Assembly (NCBI GenBank): GCA_017402445.1
Contig: JAFPME010000011.1
Span: forward strand, 62,001 to 126,000
Direction of reading: 5' to 3'
Source of the DNA: Prevotella sp.
GTDB taxonomy: Bacteria > Bacteroidota > Bacteroidia > Bacteroidales > Bacteroidaceae
DNA length: 64,000 nucleotides
The first letter of the stretch is position 1; every line of letters begins with the position of its first letter. This document shows positions 18,347 to 26,732 of the stretch, in pieces. A program made the translations under genes and the position numbers. The notes below the pieces were generated by a model. That model did not search any database. It worked only from the letters and a program-made list of their open reading frames with translations, and had not been told where the DNA came from.

Positions 18347-20323
18347 TCAGAATGTGAAGACGACGAACGACTTCGGAGGAATGTTTGCACTGACGACGTT
18401 GCCCTTGATGAACTCAGCCGGCACGTCAGCCGTGCGCGGAACGATGACATTCTTCTTCGCAATGGTGTTCTCGGCACGCGGGTTGCTGGAGTGGAGAATG
18501 GTTATTCTGCCTTTCTTCAGGCTCTTCAGCCCCTTGAAGGTGACTTCGATGGGCTGTTCCTTGCTGCTGGTGTTGACAATCTTCAGGATATACTGGTCCT
18601 TGTTCTTGTCGTAGACAGCAGAAGCGCAGAGGCCATCCTGTCCGGTGACGGGCTTCTTGTTCTCGGTCAGCGAGAGCACGTTCGTACCCGGATTCTGTCC
18701 GTAGAGCTGCTGCACGTAGTAGTTCGGCGTGCGGACTGTGGTGAGGTTGTCCATCCAGATGAGGTCGGGACGCCACTGCCAGCCCTCGACGTGAGAGAAG
18801 AGCGGTGCGTAGGTGGCCATGTGCACGATGTCGGCGTTGCGCTCGAAGCCTGTCATGATGGCAGCTTCGGCCAGTGCAGCCTCGAAGACGTTCTTCCCGG
18901 TGGGCGATGCGGGATTGGCATCGATGTGGCATGCGTATTCACCAGCAAACACTTTCGGGCCCTTGCGGTCGTACTTGTCGTAGCGAGTGACGTTCTCCAT
19001 GAACCATTCGGGCGAACGGTAGTAGTGCTCGTCGACGAGGTCGGCCTTCAGTTTCTTCATCTGTTCCCATCCGTAGGTGAACTGTTTGCCGTCCTTATCG
19101 TCGGGCGACGGGCCGCTGGAGCCCACGATCTTCATCTGCGGGTACTTGGCGCGGATGGCCTTGACGAACTTCTCAAGGCGTTCGGGATAGAGAGGTCCCC
19201 ACTGCTCGTTTCCGATACCAATCTGCTTCAGGTTGAAGGGCTGCGGATGTCCCATGTCTGCGCGCAGCTTTCCCCACTTGGTAGTGGTGGCACCGTTGGC
19301 GAACTCGATGAGGTCGAGCGCGTCGTCGATGTAGGGCTGCAGGTCGTCCACGGCCACGTGGCACTTGGCTGCGTTCTCGTCAGGGTTCTGGAACTGGCAA
19401 GCCAGACCGACACTGAGCACGGGCAGCGCCTGAGCACCTATCTCCTCGGAGAGGAGGAAGAACTCGTAGAATCCGAGTCCGTAGGTCTGATAGTAGTTGG
19501 GATAGAGCCGATGGGGGAAAGTATAGTTCCAGCGGTTCTCGTTCAGGGGTCGGTTCTCGACGGGTCCGACGCTGTTTTTCCACTGATAGCGCGAATTGAG
19601 GTCGGTACCCTCGACGATGCAGCCGCCAGGGAAGCGGAACACGCCGGGATGGAGGTCCTTGAGGTCCTTCACGAGGTCTGCCCTGAGCAGTCCTTTCCAC
19701 GCATCCTGAGGGAAGAGGCTGACGTGATCGAGGTCAACGCCGTTGGTTCCTTCAAGATAGACGCGCATGTATCCCTTGGCATCCGTGCGCGGCGACTCGA
19801 GCGTGGTGGTGTACTTCTTCCAGCTTTTGCCCTGGATGGCGATGCCGTGCTTGGCAATCACCTCGTTGTCGGAGCCGATGAGCTCCACACGTATCTTCGC
19901 ATCGTTGCTGCCGACGGTGCGTGCGTAGACAGAGAAGTTGTACTTCATGCCCTTCTTCAGTCCCATGCCGAAGAAGCCGCGGTTCTCCAGTCCGGTGAAC
20001 TTGTCGCGGTGGCCGCTGTTCTCCAGCCTGACATAGTGCGGATTGCGCTCGAAGGCTGGGTCATCGTCCTCCACGTCGACGTTTCCGAAGGTGTTCCATC
20101 CCATGAGTCGCTGCGGGAACTCGAACGAACGGTTCTCCACCAGCTCGGCATAGAGTCCGCCGTCTGCGCCAAAATTGATGTCCTCGAAGAAGATTCCGTA
20201 CATAGTGGGCTGGATGGCAGCCCCCAGTTTCTTGGTCTGCACCGTCATCTGGTGCTGGGCGCTGGCCGTCATCGTGGCCAACGCTGCCACGGCCAACGTG
20301 GCAAAGAGTCTCATTTTTTTCAT
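18347..20323 (-). CDS. GH51 family alpha-L-arabinofuranosidase
   Basis: 658 residues, signal peptide ending MTASAQ. It has an N-terminal segment typical of GH51 (GIFFEDINFGADGGLYAELV), a carbohydrate-binding-type beta domain at about 75-190 (YNFSVYARTVGSNDAKIRVE), then the barrel. The acid/base Glu is in GIGNEQWG (about residue 372) and the nucleophile Glu in FAGEYACH (about 462). It removes terminal arabinose from arabinoxylan, arabinan or similar plant polymers, probably in the periplasm. It is transcribed alone, convergent with the GH2 gene. A second ATG four codons in is also possible. A 739-codon frame on the opposite strand is a composition artefact. Confidence 0.93.
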   Translation of the reverse strand: MKKMRLFATLAVAALATMTASAQHQMTVQTKKLGAAIQPTMYGIFFEDINFGADGGLYAELVENRSFEFPQRLMGWNTFGNVDVEDDDPAFERNPHYVRLENSGHRDKFTGLENRGFFGMGLKKGMKYNFSVYARTVGSNDAKIRVELIGSDNEVIAKHGIAIQGKSWKKYTTTLESPRTDAKGYMRVYLEGTNGVDLDHVSLFPQDAWKGLLRADLVKDLKDLHPGVFRFPGGCIVEGTDLNSRYQWKNSVGPVENRPLNENRWNYTFPHRLYPNYYQTYGLGFYEFFLLSEEIGAQALPVLSVGLACQFQNPDENAAKCHVAVDDLQPYIDDALDLIEFANGATTTKWGKLRADMGHPQPFNLKQIGIGNEQWGPLYPERLEKFVKAIRAKYPQMKIVGSSGPSPDDKDGKQFTYGWEQMKKLKADLVDEHYYRSPEWFMENVTRYDKYDRKGPKVFAGEYACHIDANPASPTGKNVFEAALAEAAIMTGFERNADIVHMATYAPLFSHVEGWQWRPDLIWMDNLTTVRTPNYYVQQLYGQNPGTNVLSLTENKKPVTGQDGLCASAVYDKNKDQYILKIVNTSSKEQPIEVTFKGLKSLKKGRITILHSSNPRAENTIAKKNVIVPRTADVPAEFIKGNVVSANIPPKSFVVFTF

Positions 20324-20399
20324 AAATGAATGGTTAGTATTTATGGTTATGTTCTATTATCTGGCTTTGTCGTTTCAACGTAGTCGCCGCATGAGCGTT

Positions 20400-20408
20400 G
20401 CAAATATA
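20400..20408 (-). promoter_or_regulatory. -7 box of the GH51 gene
   Basis: TATATTTGC on the minus strand, 76 bases before the ATG. No TTTG at standard spacing, which would fit a promoter needing an activator. Confidence 0.6.
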
Positions 20409-20472
20409 CGAAAAATATAGGTTATCTTAGTGGATAAAGCGTGATAAATGGTGGATTTTAGGGATTTTTCAT

Positions 20473-20480
20473 TATCTTTG
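20473..20480 (+). promoter_or_regulatory. -7 box of the first M6 protease gene
   Basis: TATCTTTG, 32 bases before the ATG at 20513, with no clear -33 element. Confidence 0.55.
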
Positions 20481-20512
20481 TGGTCATATAGAGACAACTG
20501 AATGGGAACGGT

Positions 20513-22591
20513 ATGAAAAGAATCGTAGTGGCAGCAGTACTCGTACTGACAGCGCTGGCGACCGTGGCTGCGCCTGCCAAGCGCGGACTCTGGGCCAGCA
20601 GGACGACGGCCGAGGGCAAGATCGTCGCGGTGGAACTGCGCGGCGACGAGACGCTACACTTCTGGCAGGACCGCCAGGGGAACTGCTACACGGAGGACGA
20701 CAACGGCCTGCTGCACCGACGTGACGACATGAAGCAGCTGAGACAGTCGGCCCGGCAGACGCGTGCGGTCCGCAACCGGCAGCGGCAAGAACGTCGACTG
20801 GCAGCCCGGCGGCAGGAATCGCTGACGGGTACGCGGCGCGGACTGATCATCCTAACGGCGTTTGCCGAACAGACGTTCAGGCCCGAGCACGACAATGCGT
20901 TCTACCAGACACTGGCCAACGCGAGCAACTACAGCGATGAGGCCACCGGACTGCGCGGAAGCGTGCACGACTACTTCCTGGCACAAAGCGGCGGACAGCT
21001 GAAACTGCGCTTCGACGTGGTGGGGCCCGTCACACTGAAACACGAGACGGCCTACTACGGAGCCGAGAGCGGCGACGGAGAGCGCGACGTGAGGCCGGGC
21101 GAGATGGTGAAAGAGGCGTGCGAGGCGGTGGCCCACATGGTGGACTTTGCCGACTACGACTGGGACGGCGACGGCGAGACAGAGCTGGTGAGCATCGTCT
21201 ACGCCGGCGAGGGACAAGCCACGGGTGGCGGCAGCGAAACGGTATGGCCGCACGAGTGGGCCCTGAGCGAAGCACTTGGCAAGGCCATCAGCATCGGTGG
21301 CACGCAAATCGACATCTACGCGTGCAGTCCGGAGCTGGCCGGGCAACGGCAAGCGGGCATCGGCACCCTCTGCCATGAATACGCCCACTGCATGGGACTG
21401 CCCGACCTCTACGACATGTCGGACGAAGGAGAGGGCTTCGGCATGGGCCACTGGTCGCTGATGGACGAGGGTCTGTACAACGGCGATGGCTTCTGTCCGT
21501 GCAACTTCACAAGCTGGGAGTGCACGGCCTGTGGCTGGATGTACCCCGAAGTGGCAACGGGCAGCACGGACGTGGCGGCGCTGTTGCCGCTGAGCGAGGG
21601 CGACGAAGCGTGGATGATAGAGAACAGCAGCTGGCCGGACGAATGCTACCTGCTGGAGAACCGGCAACAGACAGGCTGGGACGAGGCCCTGCCCGGAAGC
21701 GGACTGTTAGTGCTGCACGTGGACTTTGACAAGGCGGCATGGGACAACAACAAGGTGAACGACGCCGACGTACAACGCTGTACCATCTTCCACGCAGACA
21801 ACGAGGAGGACGACGAGAGCGGCGACGCGTACCCGTGGAACGGCAACGACCGGCTGACAGCGACGTCGGTGCCGGCCGCCACGGTGAACCACGCCTACGA
21901 CGACGGCCGCACCACGATGGCCGCAGAGATAACGGACATCGTCCGGAACGCTGACGGCACCGTCGGCTTCAGCATCCTGATGGAACCGACGGGCCTCGGC
22001 AACGACACGCTCTTCTACGAGAGCTTCGACAAATGCGCATCGACGGGCGGCAACGACGGCAGATGGGAAAGCAGGGTGGCCCTGGGGCAGCTGCTGACCG
22101 ACAACGAGGGATGGGAAGGTGTGACCCTGTATGGCGGCGACCGCTGCGCACGCGTGGGCAACACAACGAAGTTCGGCTACATCAAGACACCGAGCATCCG
22201 CGTGTCGGGAACGTGCCGACTGCGGTTCAAGGCCGCTCCGTGGGGCGACGAGGAGAACTTCATGTTCGTCGTGGTGGATGAAGGAGATGCCGAACTGGAG
22301 GAGCTGAGCTACGAAACGATGACGTGTCGGCAATGGAACGAGACGGACCTGCTGCTGACTGGGACCGGCCGCGCACGCCTGAACATCTATTCAAACCAGT
22401 ACAGGTTCTTCCTGGACGAGGTGGTGGTGACCAAGGAAGATGACGACGGCACGGTGACGCAGATAGCGGAAAAGCGCCTTACGGACAGGCGGAAAGGCAT
22501 CTTCACACTGGACGGCCGCCGCGTGAAGTCATCACTGAACAGCCTCGCAAAAGGGATATACATTGTGGATGGCATAAAAATAGTGAAATAA
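20513..22591 (+). CDS. M6-family secreted metalloprotease, copy 1
   Basis: 692 residues with a signal peptide (MKRIVVAAVLVLTALATVAA). Layout: a conserved N-terminal domain (APAKRGLWASRTTAEGK then VELRGDETLHFWQDRQGNCY), a very Arg-rich linker at about 80-110 (RNRQRQERRLAARRQ), and an immune-inhibitor-A-like peptidase core with the zinc site HEYAHCMGLPD (His288 onwards). The calcium-type segment DYDWDGDGETE and ESGDAYPWNGNDRLT also match the other copies. A beta-sandwich and a sorting-type tail (RKGIFTLDGRRVKSS then KGIYIVDGIKIVK) close it. Related copies lie at 22667 and 50304. The basic linker may be where the propeptide is cut. Target proteins unknown. Confidence 0.88.
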   Translation: MKRIVVAAVLVLTALATVAAPAKRGLWASRTTAEGKIVAVELRGDETLHFWQDRQGNCYTEDDNGLLHRRDDMKQLRQSARQTRAVRNRQRQERRLAARRQESLTGTRRGLIILTAFAEQTFRPEHDNAFYQTLANASNYSDEATGLRGSVHDYFLAQSGGQLKLRFDVVGPVTLKHETAYYGAESGDGERDVRPGEMVKEACEAVAHMVDFADYDWDGDGETELVSIVYAGEGQATGGGSETVWPHEWALSEALGKAISIGGTQIDIYACSPELAGQRQAGIGTLCHEYAHCMGLPDLYDMSDEGEGFGMGHWSLMDEGLYNGDGFCPCNFTSWECTACGWMYPEVATGSTDVAALLPLSEGDEAWMIENSSWPDECYLLENRQQTGWDEALPGSGLLVLHVDFDKAAWDNNKVNDADVQRCTIFHADNEEDDESGDAYPWNGNDRLTATSVPAATVNHAYDDGRTTMAAEITDIVRNADGTVGFSILMEPTGLGNDTLFYESFDKCASTGGNDGRWESRVALGQLLTDNEGWEGVTLYGGDRCARVGNTTKFGYIKTPSIRVSGTCRLRFKAAPWGDEENFMFVVVDEGDAELEELSYETMTCRQWNETDLLLTGTGRARLNIYSNQYRFFLDEVVVTKEDDDGTVTQIAEKRLTDRRKGIFTLDGRRVKSSLNSLAKGIYIVDGIKIVK

Positions 22592-22637
22592 GGCATGATT
22601 CTTGCGGCAAAAGGGTCACAGAATGAGTTTTTTTTAT

Positions 22638-22645
22638 TAACTTTG
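22638..22645 (+). promoter_or_regulatory. -7 box of the second M6 protease gene
   Basis: TAACTTTG, 21 bases before the ATG at 22667. It suggests the two tandem protease genes can be transcribed separately. Confidence 0.5.
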
Positions 22646-22666
22646 TGGCGGAAAAAAAACTTGAAC

Positions 22667-24784
22667 ATGAAGAGATTTTTCGTATCAATGGCGATGGTCG
22701 TCGCGGCCATCAGCATAAGCGCTATACCGGCCAAGCGCGGAATATGGCGCACCGTCACGTTAGAGGACGGCACACAAGTGAAAGTGGAATTACGAGGCGA
22801 TGAGAACATGCACTTCTGGAGAGCGGAAGACGGACGTTGTTTTACAAGAGAGAACGACGGCAGCTACCAGCTGACAGACCTGAACACCCTGAGAGAACAG
22901 GCTAACGAGAACAGAAGACGGCTGGCTCCAGCCAACGGACCGCGCCGGGCACACTACGCCTCGACAGCCGACGGACTGGGCGAATACGGCAAGAGCGGCA
23001 TGGGCTCGGTGAAAAGCATCGGTGAGGTGGTCATTCCGGTCATTCTCGTGGAGTTTGCCGACTCGGCGTTCAGACCAGAGAACACGATCGAGAAGATGGA
23101 ACGCTACTTCAACGAGACGGGCTACGCCGACGAGCCAGGATGCGTGGGCTCAGCACGCGACTACTTCATCAGCCAGAGCTACGGCATGTTCAAGCCGTCG
23201 TTCCCCGTAGTGGCCAAAGTGCAGGTGTCGAAGAATTATGCTTACTACGGTGGCAACAACGCACAGAAGAACGACAAGAACGTCATCGGTATGGTGCGCG
23301 AAGCCGTGAAGCAGGCCGCGATGCAAGGCATCGACTTCTCTGAGTACTACGTTAACGGCAGCGTACCCTTGGTGAGCTTCATCTATGCAGGACTGGGCGA
23401 AGCCAGCGGCGGCGACGAGAACACCATCTGGCCCCACCAGCTGGACCTGACTGACTACTACCAGAGCATGAGCGGCTTCAAGATTAAGTCATACTTCGTG
23501 GGCAACGAACTGAGCTACTATGGCGGTCTGGACGGCATCGGAACGTTCTGCCATGAGTTCGGTCACGGATTGGGACTTCCCGACTTCTATTGCACCAACT
23601 ACAGCTACGAGAACGATGCACCCTTCGGCAACTGGTCGATCATGGAGTCGGGTAGCAATATCAACCAAGGCAGGGCTCCCATCGGCTACACAGCCTACGA
23701 ACGCAGCTATCTGGGATGGCTCAACATTCCTGAAATGCCGGAAGAAGCAGCCGCCATCACGCTCGGCGACCCCGAGATCGAAGACAGCAACTACGCCATC
23801 ATGTTCAAGAAGCCGAAAAGCAACACCGAGTATTACATCCTGGAGAACCGACAGCCGGGGACATGGTTCCCATCGACATTTGGCAGCGGCCTGATGGTGA
23901 CGAAGTTCACGTACAACCGAGACCTTTGGGCACAGAACGTCCTGAACAACATTCAAACATCGAAACGCGCGTTCGTACAGACAGCCGACGGAATGAAGCT
24001 GAACTACTCGGCAGAAATGAGCAACCTCTACGGCAACGGCGTGACCGACATCAACACATGGCAATGGTTTGACACATCGGTATCGGAAGATATCCCCATC
24101 TACAAAATCATGAAGCACAGCGACAGAAGCATCACGTTCAACCTGAAAGAGCGCGTGCTACCCGATATGTACAAGCCCACGGAAGGCACAACCTACACGA
24201 AGGTGACCGACATCAGCCAACTGCACAAGGAAGACACCGTCGTCATCGTGAGCGAGTCGGACCTGATCGGCTGCGGCAAGGAGTCGACAAAGACAGGCCG
24301 CTCGGGCGTCTCGATCAACGTGCTGGACGAAGGAAACAAGGTGCTGGCTGAAAGCAACGTGCAGGAATTCGTTCTCTTGCAGACAGCGACAGGCGAATGG
24401 GGCCTGAAATGCGGTACCAACTACCTCTCGGCAAGCAATTCGGGTGAAGGTCTGCGCCTGGCAGCGAAGCCTGACGCCAATGCCATGGCCGACATCTCGT
24501 TCACCGAAGAGGGCCATGCAGTCATCCAGTTCGTCGGAAAGAACAAGAACAACCTGATCAGATACAACGAAGACGGCACCTTCTTCTGCTGCTATGCTTC
24601 CGAAACGACAGGCGACAACATTCAAATATACAAGAAAGGCGGCATTCCCTCGGGCATCAACACGGTAACACTCGACAAGAACCAGCATGCAGAAGGAATC
24701 TACACACTGACAGGTCAGAAGGTGCAGGGCAACCTGACCAAGGGCGTCTACATCATCAACGGAAAGAAAACAATCATCAAATAG
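22667..24784 (+). CDS. M6-family secreted metalloprotease, copy 2, with extra C-terminal domain
   Basis: 705 residues starting at the ATG that begins the signal peptide (MKRFFVSMAMVVAAISISA); an in-frame ATG at 22595 precedes the promoter box. N-terminal domain IPAKRGIWRTVTLEDGTQ then VELRGDENMHFWRAEDG as in the other copies; linker ENRRRLAPANGPRRAH; zinc site HEFGHGLGLPD (His296 onwards) followed by FGNWSIMESG. In place of the sandwich seen in copies 1 and 3 it has a domain of about 140 residues (TKVTDISQLHKEDTVVIVSE then QEFVLLQTATGEWGLKCG) of a type often attached to exported Prevotella proteins. It ends in a sorting-type tail (EGIYTLTGQKVQGN then KGVYIINGKKTIIK). It begins 75 bases after copy 1. 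Confidence 0.88.
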   Translation: MKRFFVSMAMVVAAISISAIPAKRGIWRTVTLEDGTQVKVELRGDENMHFWRAEDGRCFTRENDGSYQLTDLNTLREQANENRRRLAPANGPRRAHYASTADGLGEYGKSGMGSVKSIGEVVIPVILVEFADSAFRPENTIEKMERYFNETGYADEPGCVGSARDYFISQSYGMFKPSFPVVAKVQVSKNYAYYGGNNAQKNDKNVIGMVREAVKQAAMQGIDFSEYYVNGSVPLVSFIYAGLGEASGGDENTIWPHQLDLTDYYQSMSGFKIKSYFVGNELSYYGGLDGIGTFCHEFGHGLGLPDFYCTNYSYENDAPFGNWSIMESGSNINQGRAPIGYTAYERSYLGWLNIPEMPEEAAAITLGDPEIEDSNYAIMFKKPKSNTEYYILENRQPGTWFPSTFGSGLMVTKFTYNRDLWAQNVLNNIQTSKRAFVQTADGMKLNYSAEMSNLYGNGVTDINTWQWFDTSVSEDIPIYKIMKHSDRSITFNLKERVLPDMYKPTEGTTYTKVTDISQLHKEDTVVIVSESDLIGCGKESTKTGRSGVSINVLDEGNKVLAESNVQEFVLLQTATGEWGLKCGTNYLSASNSGEGLRLAAKPDANAMADISFTEEGHAVIQFVGKNKNNLIRYNEDGTFFCCYASETTGDNIQIYKKGGIPSGINTVTLDKNQHAEGIYTLTGQKVQGNLTKGVYIINGKKTIIK

Positions 24785-24824
24785 AAAAACAACACACGTA
24801 AACACTTTTCCTGTAATCGTCAAG

Positions 24825-24862
24825 AACGCTTCGGCCCGTGCGGGCCGAAGCGTTTGTTTTTA
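24825..24862 (+). terminator. Terminator of the second M6 protease gene
   Basis: Perfect 14-base arms AACGCTTCGGCCCG (24825-24838) and CGGGCCGAAGCGTT (24841-24854), then TGTTTTTAT. Confidence 0.93.
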
Positions 24863-24911
24863 TTGCAATGGGATGATGTTTTGAGTCGTCAAGCGATATT
24901 TCAGCAGACAA

Positions 24912-24944
24912 TTTGCTATGTGTCGGAGAAAATGTGTATCTTTG
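24912..24944 (+). promoter_or_regulatory. Promoter of the acetylesterase gene
   Basis: TTTG (24912-24915), 21 bases, then TATCTTTG (24937-24944). It leaves a leader of about 135 bases before the ATG at 25086, in which I see no known element. Confidence 0.78.
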
Positions 24945-25085
24945 TCCTTGTTTATGACGGTTTGCTCCGGAAAGACAACGGCAGCCCTGAAGGCTCTACA
25001 GGACGCTGCTGACGCGCAAAGACGGAGAGACGGGAGCAGAACCCGATGACGCAGGATCAATACTACTAATAAAAAAAATAAAGAA

Positions 25086-26579
25086 ATGAGACAGTTTTTG
25101 TTAACAATGGCAGTACTGGCGGCCGCCCTGCAAAGCGTGCGCGCCGAAGTAGACCCGAATTTCTACATTTACATTTGTTTCGGGCAGTCTAACATGGAAG
25201 GCAACGCGCAGTGGGAAGCACAGGACGTGGGCAATGTGGATCCACGTTTCCAAATGCTGGCGACATGCAATTTCGACAATCCTAAGCGCACAATGGGCAA
25301 CTGGTACACGGCAGAGTGTCCCATCGTCAGTCCGGTCGGGAAGCTGGGACCTTCCGACTACTTTGGACGGACCATGGTGCAGGAGCTTCCTGACAAGCGT
25401 GTAGGCGTCATTGCCGTTGCCATGGGTGGCAGTCCCATCGAGATGTTCGACAAGGACCTGTACCAGAAGAAACTCAATGAGAACCCCGACGAGTGGTGGG
25501 CACAGTTAGCCAAGAGATATTACGGTGGCAATCCTTACGGACGCATCATCGAAATGGCCAAGAAAGCGCAGGAGGTGGGCGTCATCAAGGGCATCCTGCT
25601 GCATCAGGGCGAGTCGAACAACGGTGATCCGAACTGGCCAGGCATGGTGAAGAAAATCTATAAGGACATGCTGCGCGACCTCGGTCTCAGGGCTTCCGAC
25701 GTGCATCTCTTCGTAGGCGAGACAGAGTATGCCGAGATGGGCGGTGGCTGCTCATGGCACAACACCGTGGTAGCGAAGATTCCTGAGGTGATTCCCACCG
25801 GTCATGTGGTCTCGGCCGAAGGCATCCCGGGCAACGGAACCGACCCCTGGCACTTCTCGGCTGAGGGTTACCGAATCTTCGGACGGCGCTACGCCGAGAA
25901 GGTACTGGACGTAATGAACCATCCGGAAGCCTACACCAAGACCTTTGCCATCGACGAACGCCTGACGGGTGGCACGTCGGCGCTCGTAGATAAGACCTTT
26001 GCCATTGTCAATGAGGCGGAAGGGAAAGCCCTTTACGGTTCTATCGGCCGGAATCTGGACTACGGAGACTACAAGCAAGCTTTCGACATCTCGAACGAAG
26101 GCTTCCTCTTTAAAATGGGTAGGATTACCGGTGGGCGAGCACTGCGACTCATCACACCCGACAACGAGGTGTACCAGATTGACGGGGAAACGGGATATCT
26201 GAATTCGCAGGATGTCAACGGCGACTGCTGTTTCATACAAGGACTGAACGGGCAGAGGGGTTACGAGATACCGGACGGCGCCGTATGGAAGCCTGAGTAC
26301 GTGGAAGGAAAGGGTTGGACACTGATGAATGTGGGTACAGGCAAGTATCTCAAGGATGCCACGACGGCCAAGTACGACGAGCCCACCTACTTCACTTTCT
26401 GCACACTCGCCGATGTCACCACCGGTATCAAGGAGATACCCAATACAACCTACACCAACAAACAGCTTGGAGAATACGTCTACACGCTTCAGGGTGTGAA
26501 GGTGGGTAAGAAAAGTGATTGGAATCGCTTGCCTCAGGGCCTCTACATCGTCGGTGGGAAAAAGCTCATGAAGCAATAA
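25086..26579 (+). CDS. SASA/CE6-type carbohydrate acetylesterase with T9SS-like tail
   Basis: 497 residues with a signal peptide (MRQFLLTMAVLAAALQSVRA). The catalytic domain is an SGNH-like esterase of the sialate O-acetylesterase / acetylxylan esterase group: the nucleophile serine in CFGQSNMEGNAQW, the oxyanion segment AVAMGGSPIEMFD, ILLHQGESNNGDPN, and the Asp-His pair in GTDPWHFSAEGYRIFG. Residues from about 300 on form a second domain (YGSIGRNLDYGDYKQAFDIS), possibly carbohydrate binding. The end (GEYVYTLQGVKVGKK then GLYIVGGKKLMKQ) looks like a sorting tail. It would remove acetyl groups from plant or host glycans outside the cell. Single-gene unit. Confidence 0.87.
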   Translation: MRQFLLTMAVLAAALQSVRAEVDPNFYIYICFGQSNMEGNAQWEAQDVGNVDPRFQMLATCNFDNPKRTMGNWYTAECPIVSPVGKLGPSDYFGRTMVQELPDKRVGVIAVAMGGSPIEMFDKDLYQKKLNENPDEWWAQLAKRYYGGNPYGRIIEMAKKAQEVGVIKGILLHQGESNNGDPNWPGMVKKIYKDMLRDLGLRASDVHLFVGETEYAEMGGGCSWHNTVVAKIPEVIPTGHVVSAEGIPGNGTDPWHFSAEGYRIFGRRYAEKVLDVMNHPEAYTKTFAIDERLTGGTSALVDKTFAIVNEAEGKALYGSIGRNLDYGDYKQAFDISNEGFLFKMGRITGGRALRLITPDNEVYQIDGETGYLNSQDVNGDCCFIQGLNGQRGYEIPDGAVWKPEYVEGKGWTLMNVGTGKYLKDATTAKYDEPTYFTFCTLADVTTGIKEIPNTTYTNKQLGEYVYTLQGVKVGKKSDWNRLPQGLYIVGGKKLMKQ

Positions 26580-26669
26580 GCTATGTGGAATGAATTCGCC
26601 TGTTCGCCAAGGCGAACAAGATCGGTACAAACATCGTACTGACGAACTTACAAGGTAGGATATAAACGA

Positions 26670-26705
26670 AGAGGGTGCACTCTACTGCGGAGTGCACCCT
26701 CTTTG
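26670..26705. terminator. Shared terminator between convergent genes
   Basis: AGAGGGTGCACTC (26670-26682) pairs with GAGTGCACCCTCT (26690-26702). It serves the esterase gene on the plus strand and the long minus-strand operon ending at 26733. Confidence 0.85.
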
Positions 26706-26732
26706 TTATTGAAAGATATTGATAAGCTGATT

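Noticed and set aside
18110..20329. Plus-strand open frame of 739 codons opposite the GH51 gene
   Set aside because: It mirrors the arabinofuranosidase, has no signal or family features, begins inside the 22-base repeats, and is explained by third-position GC bias.
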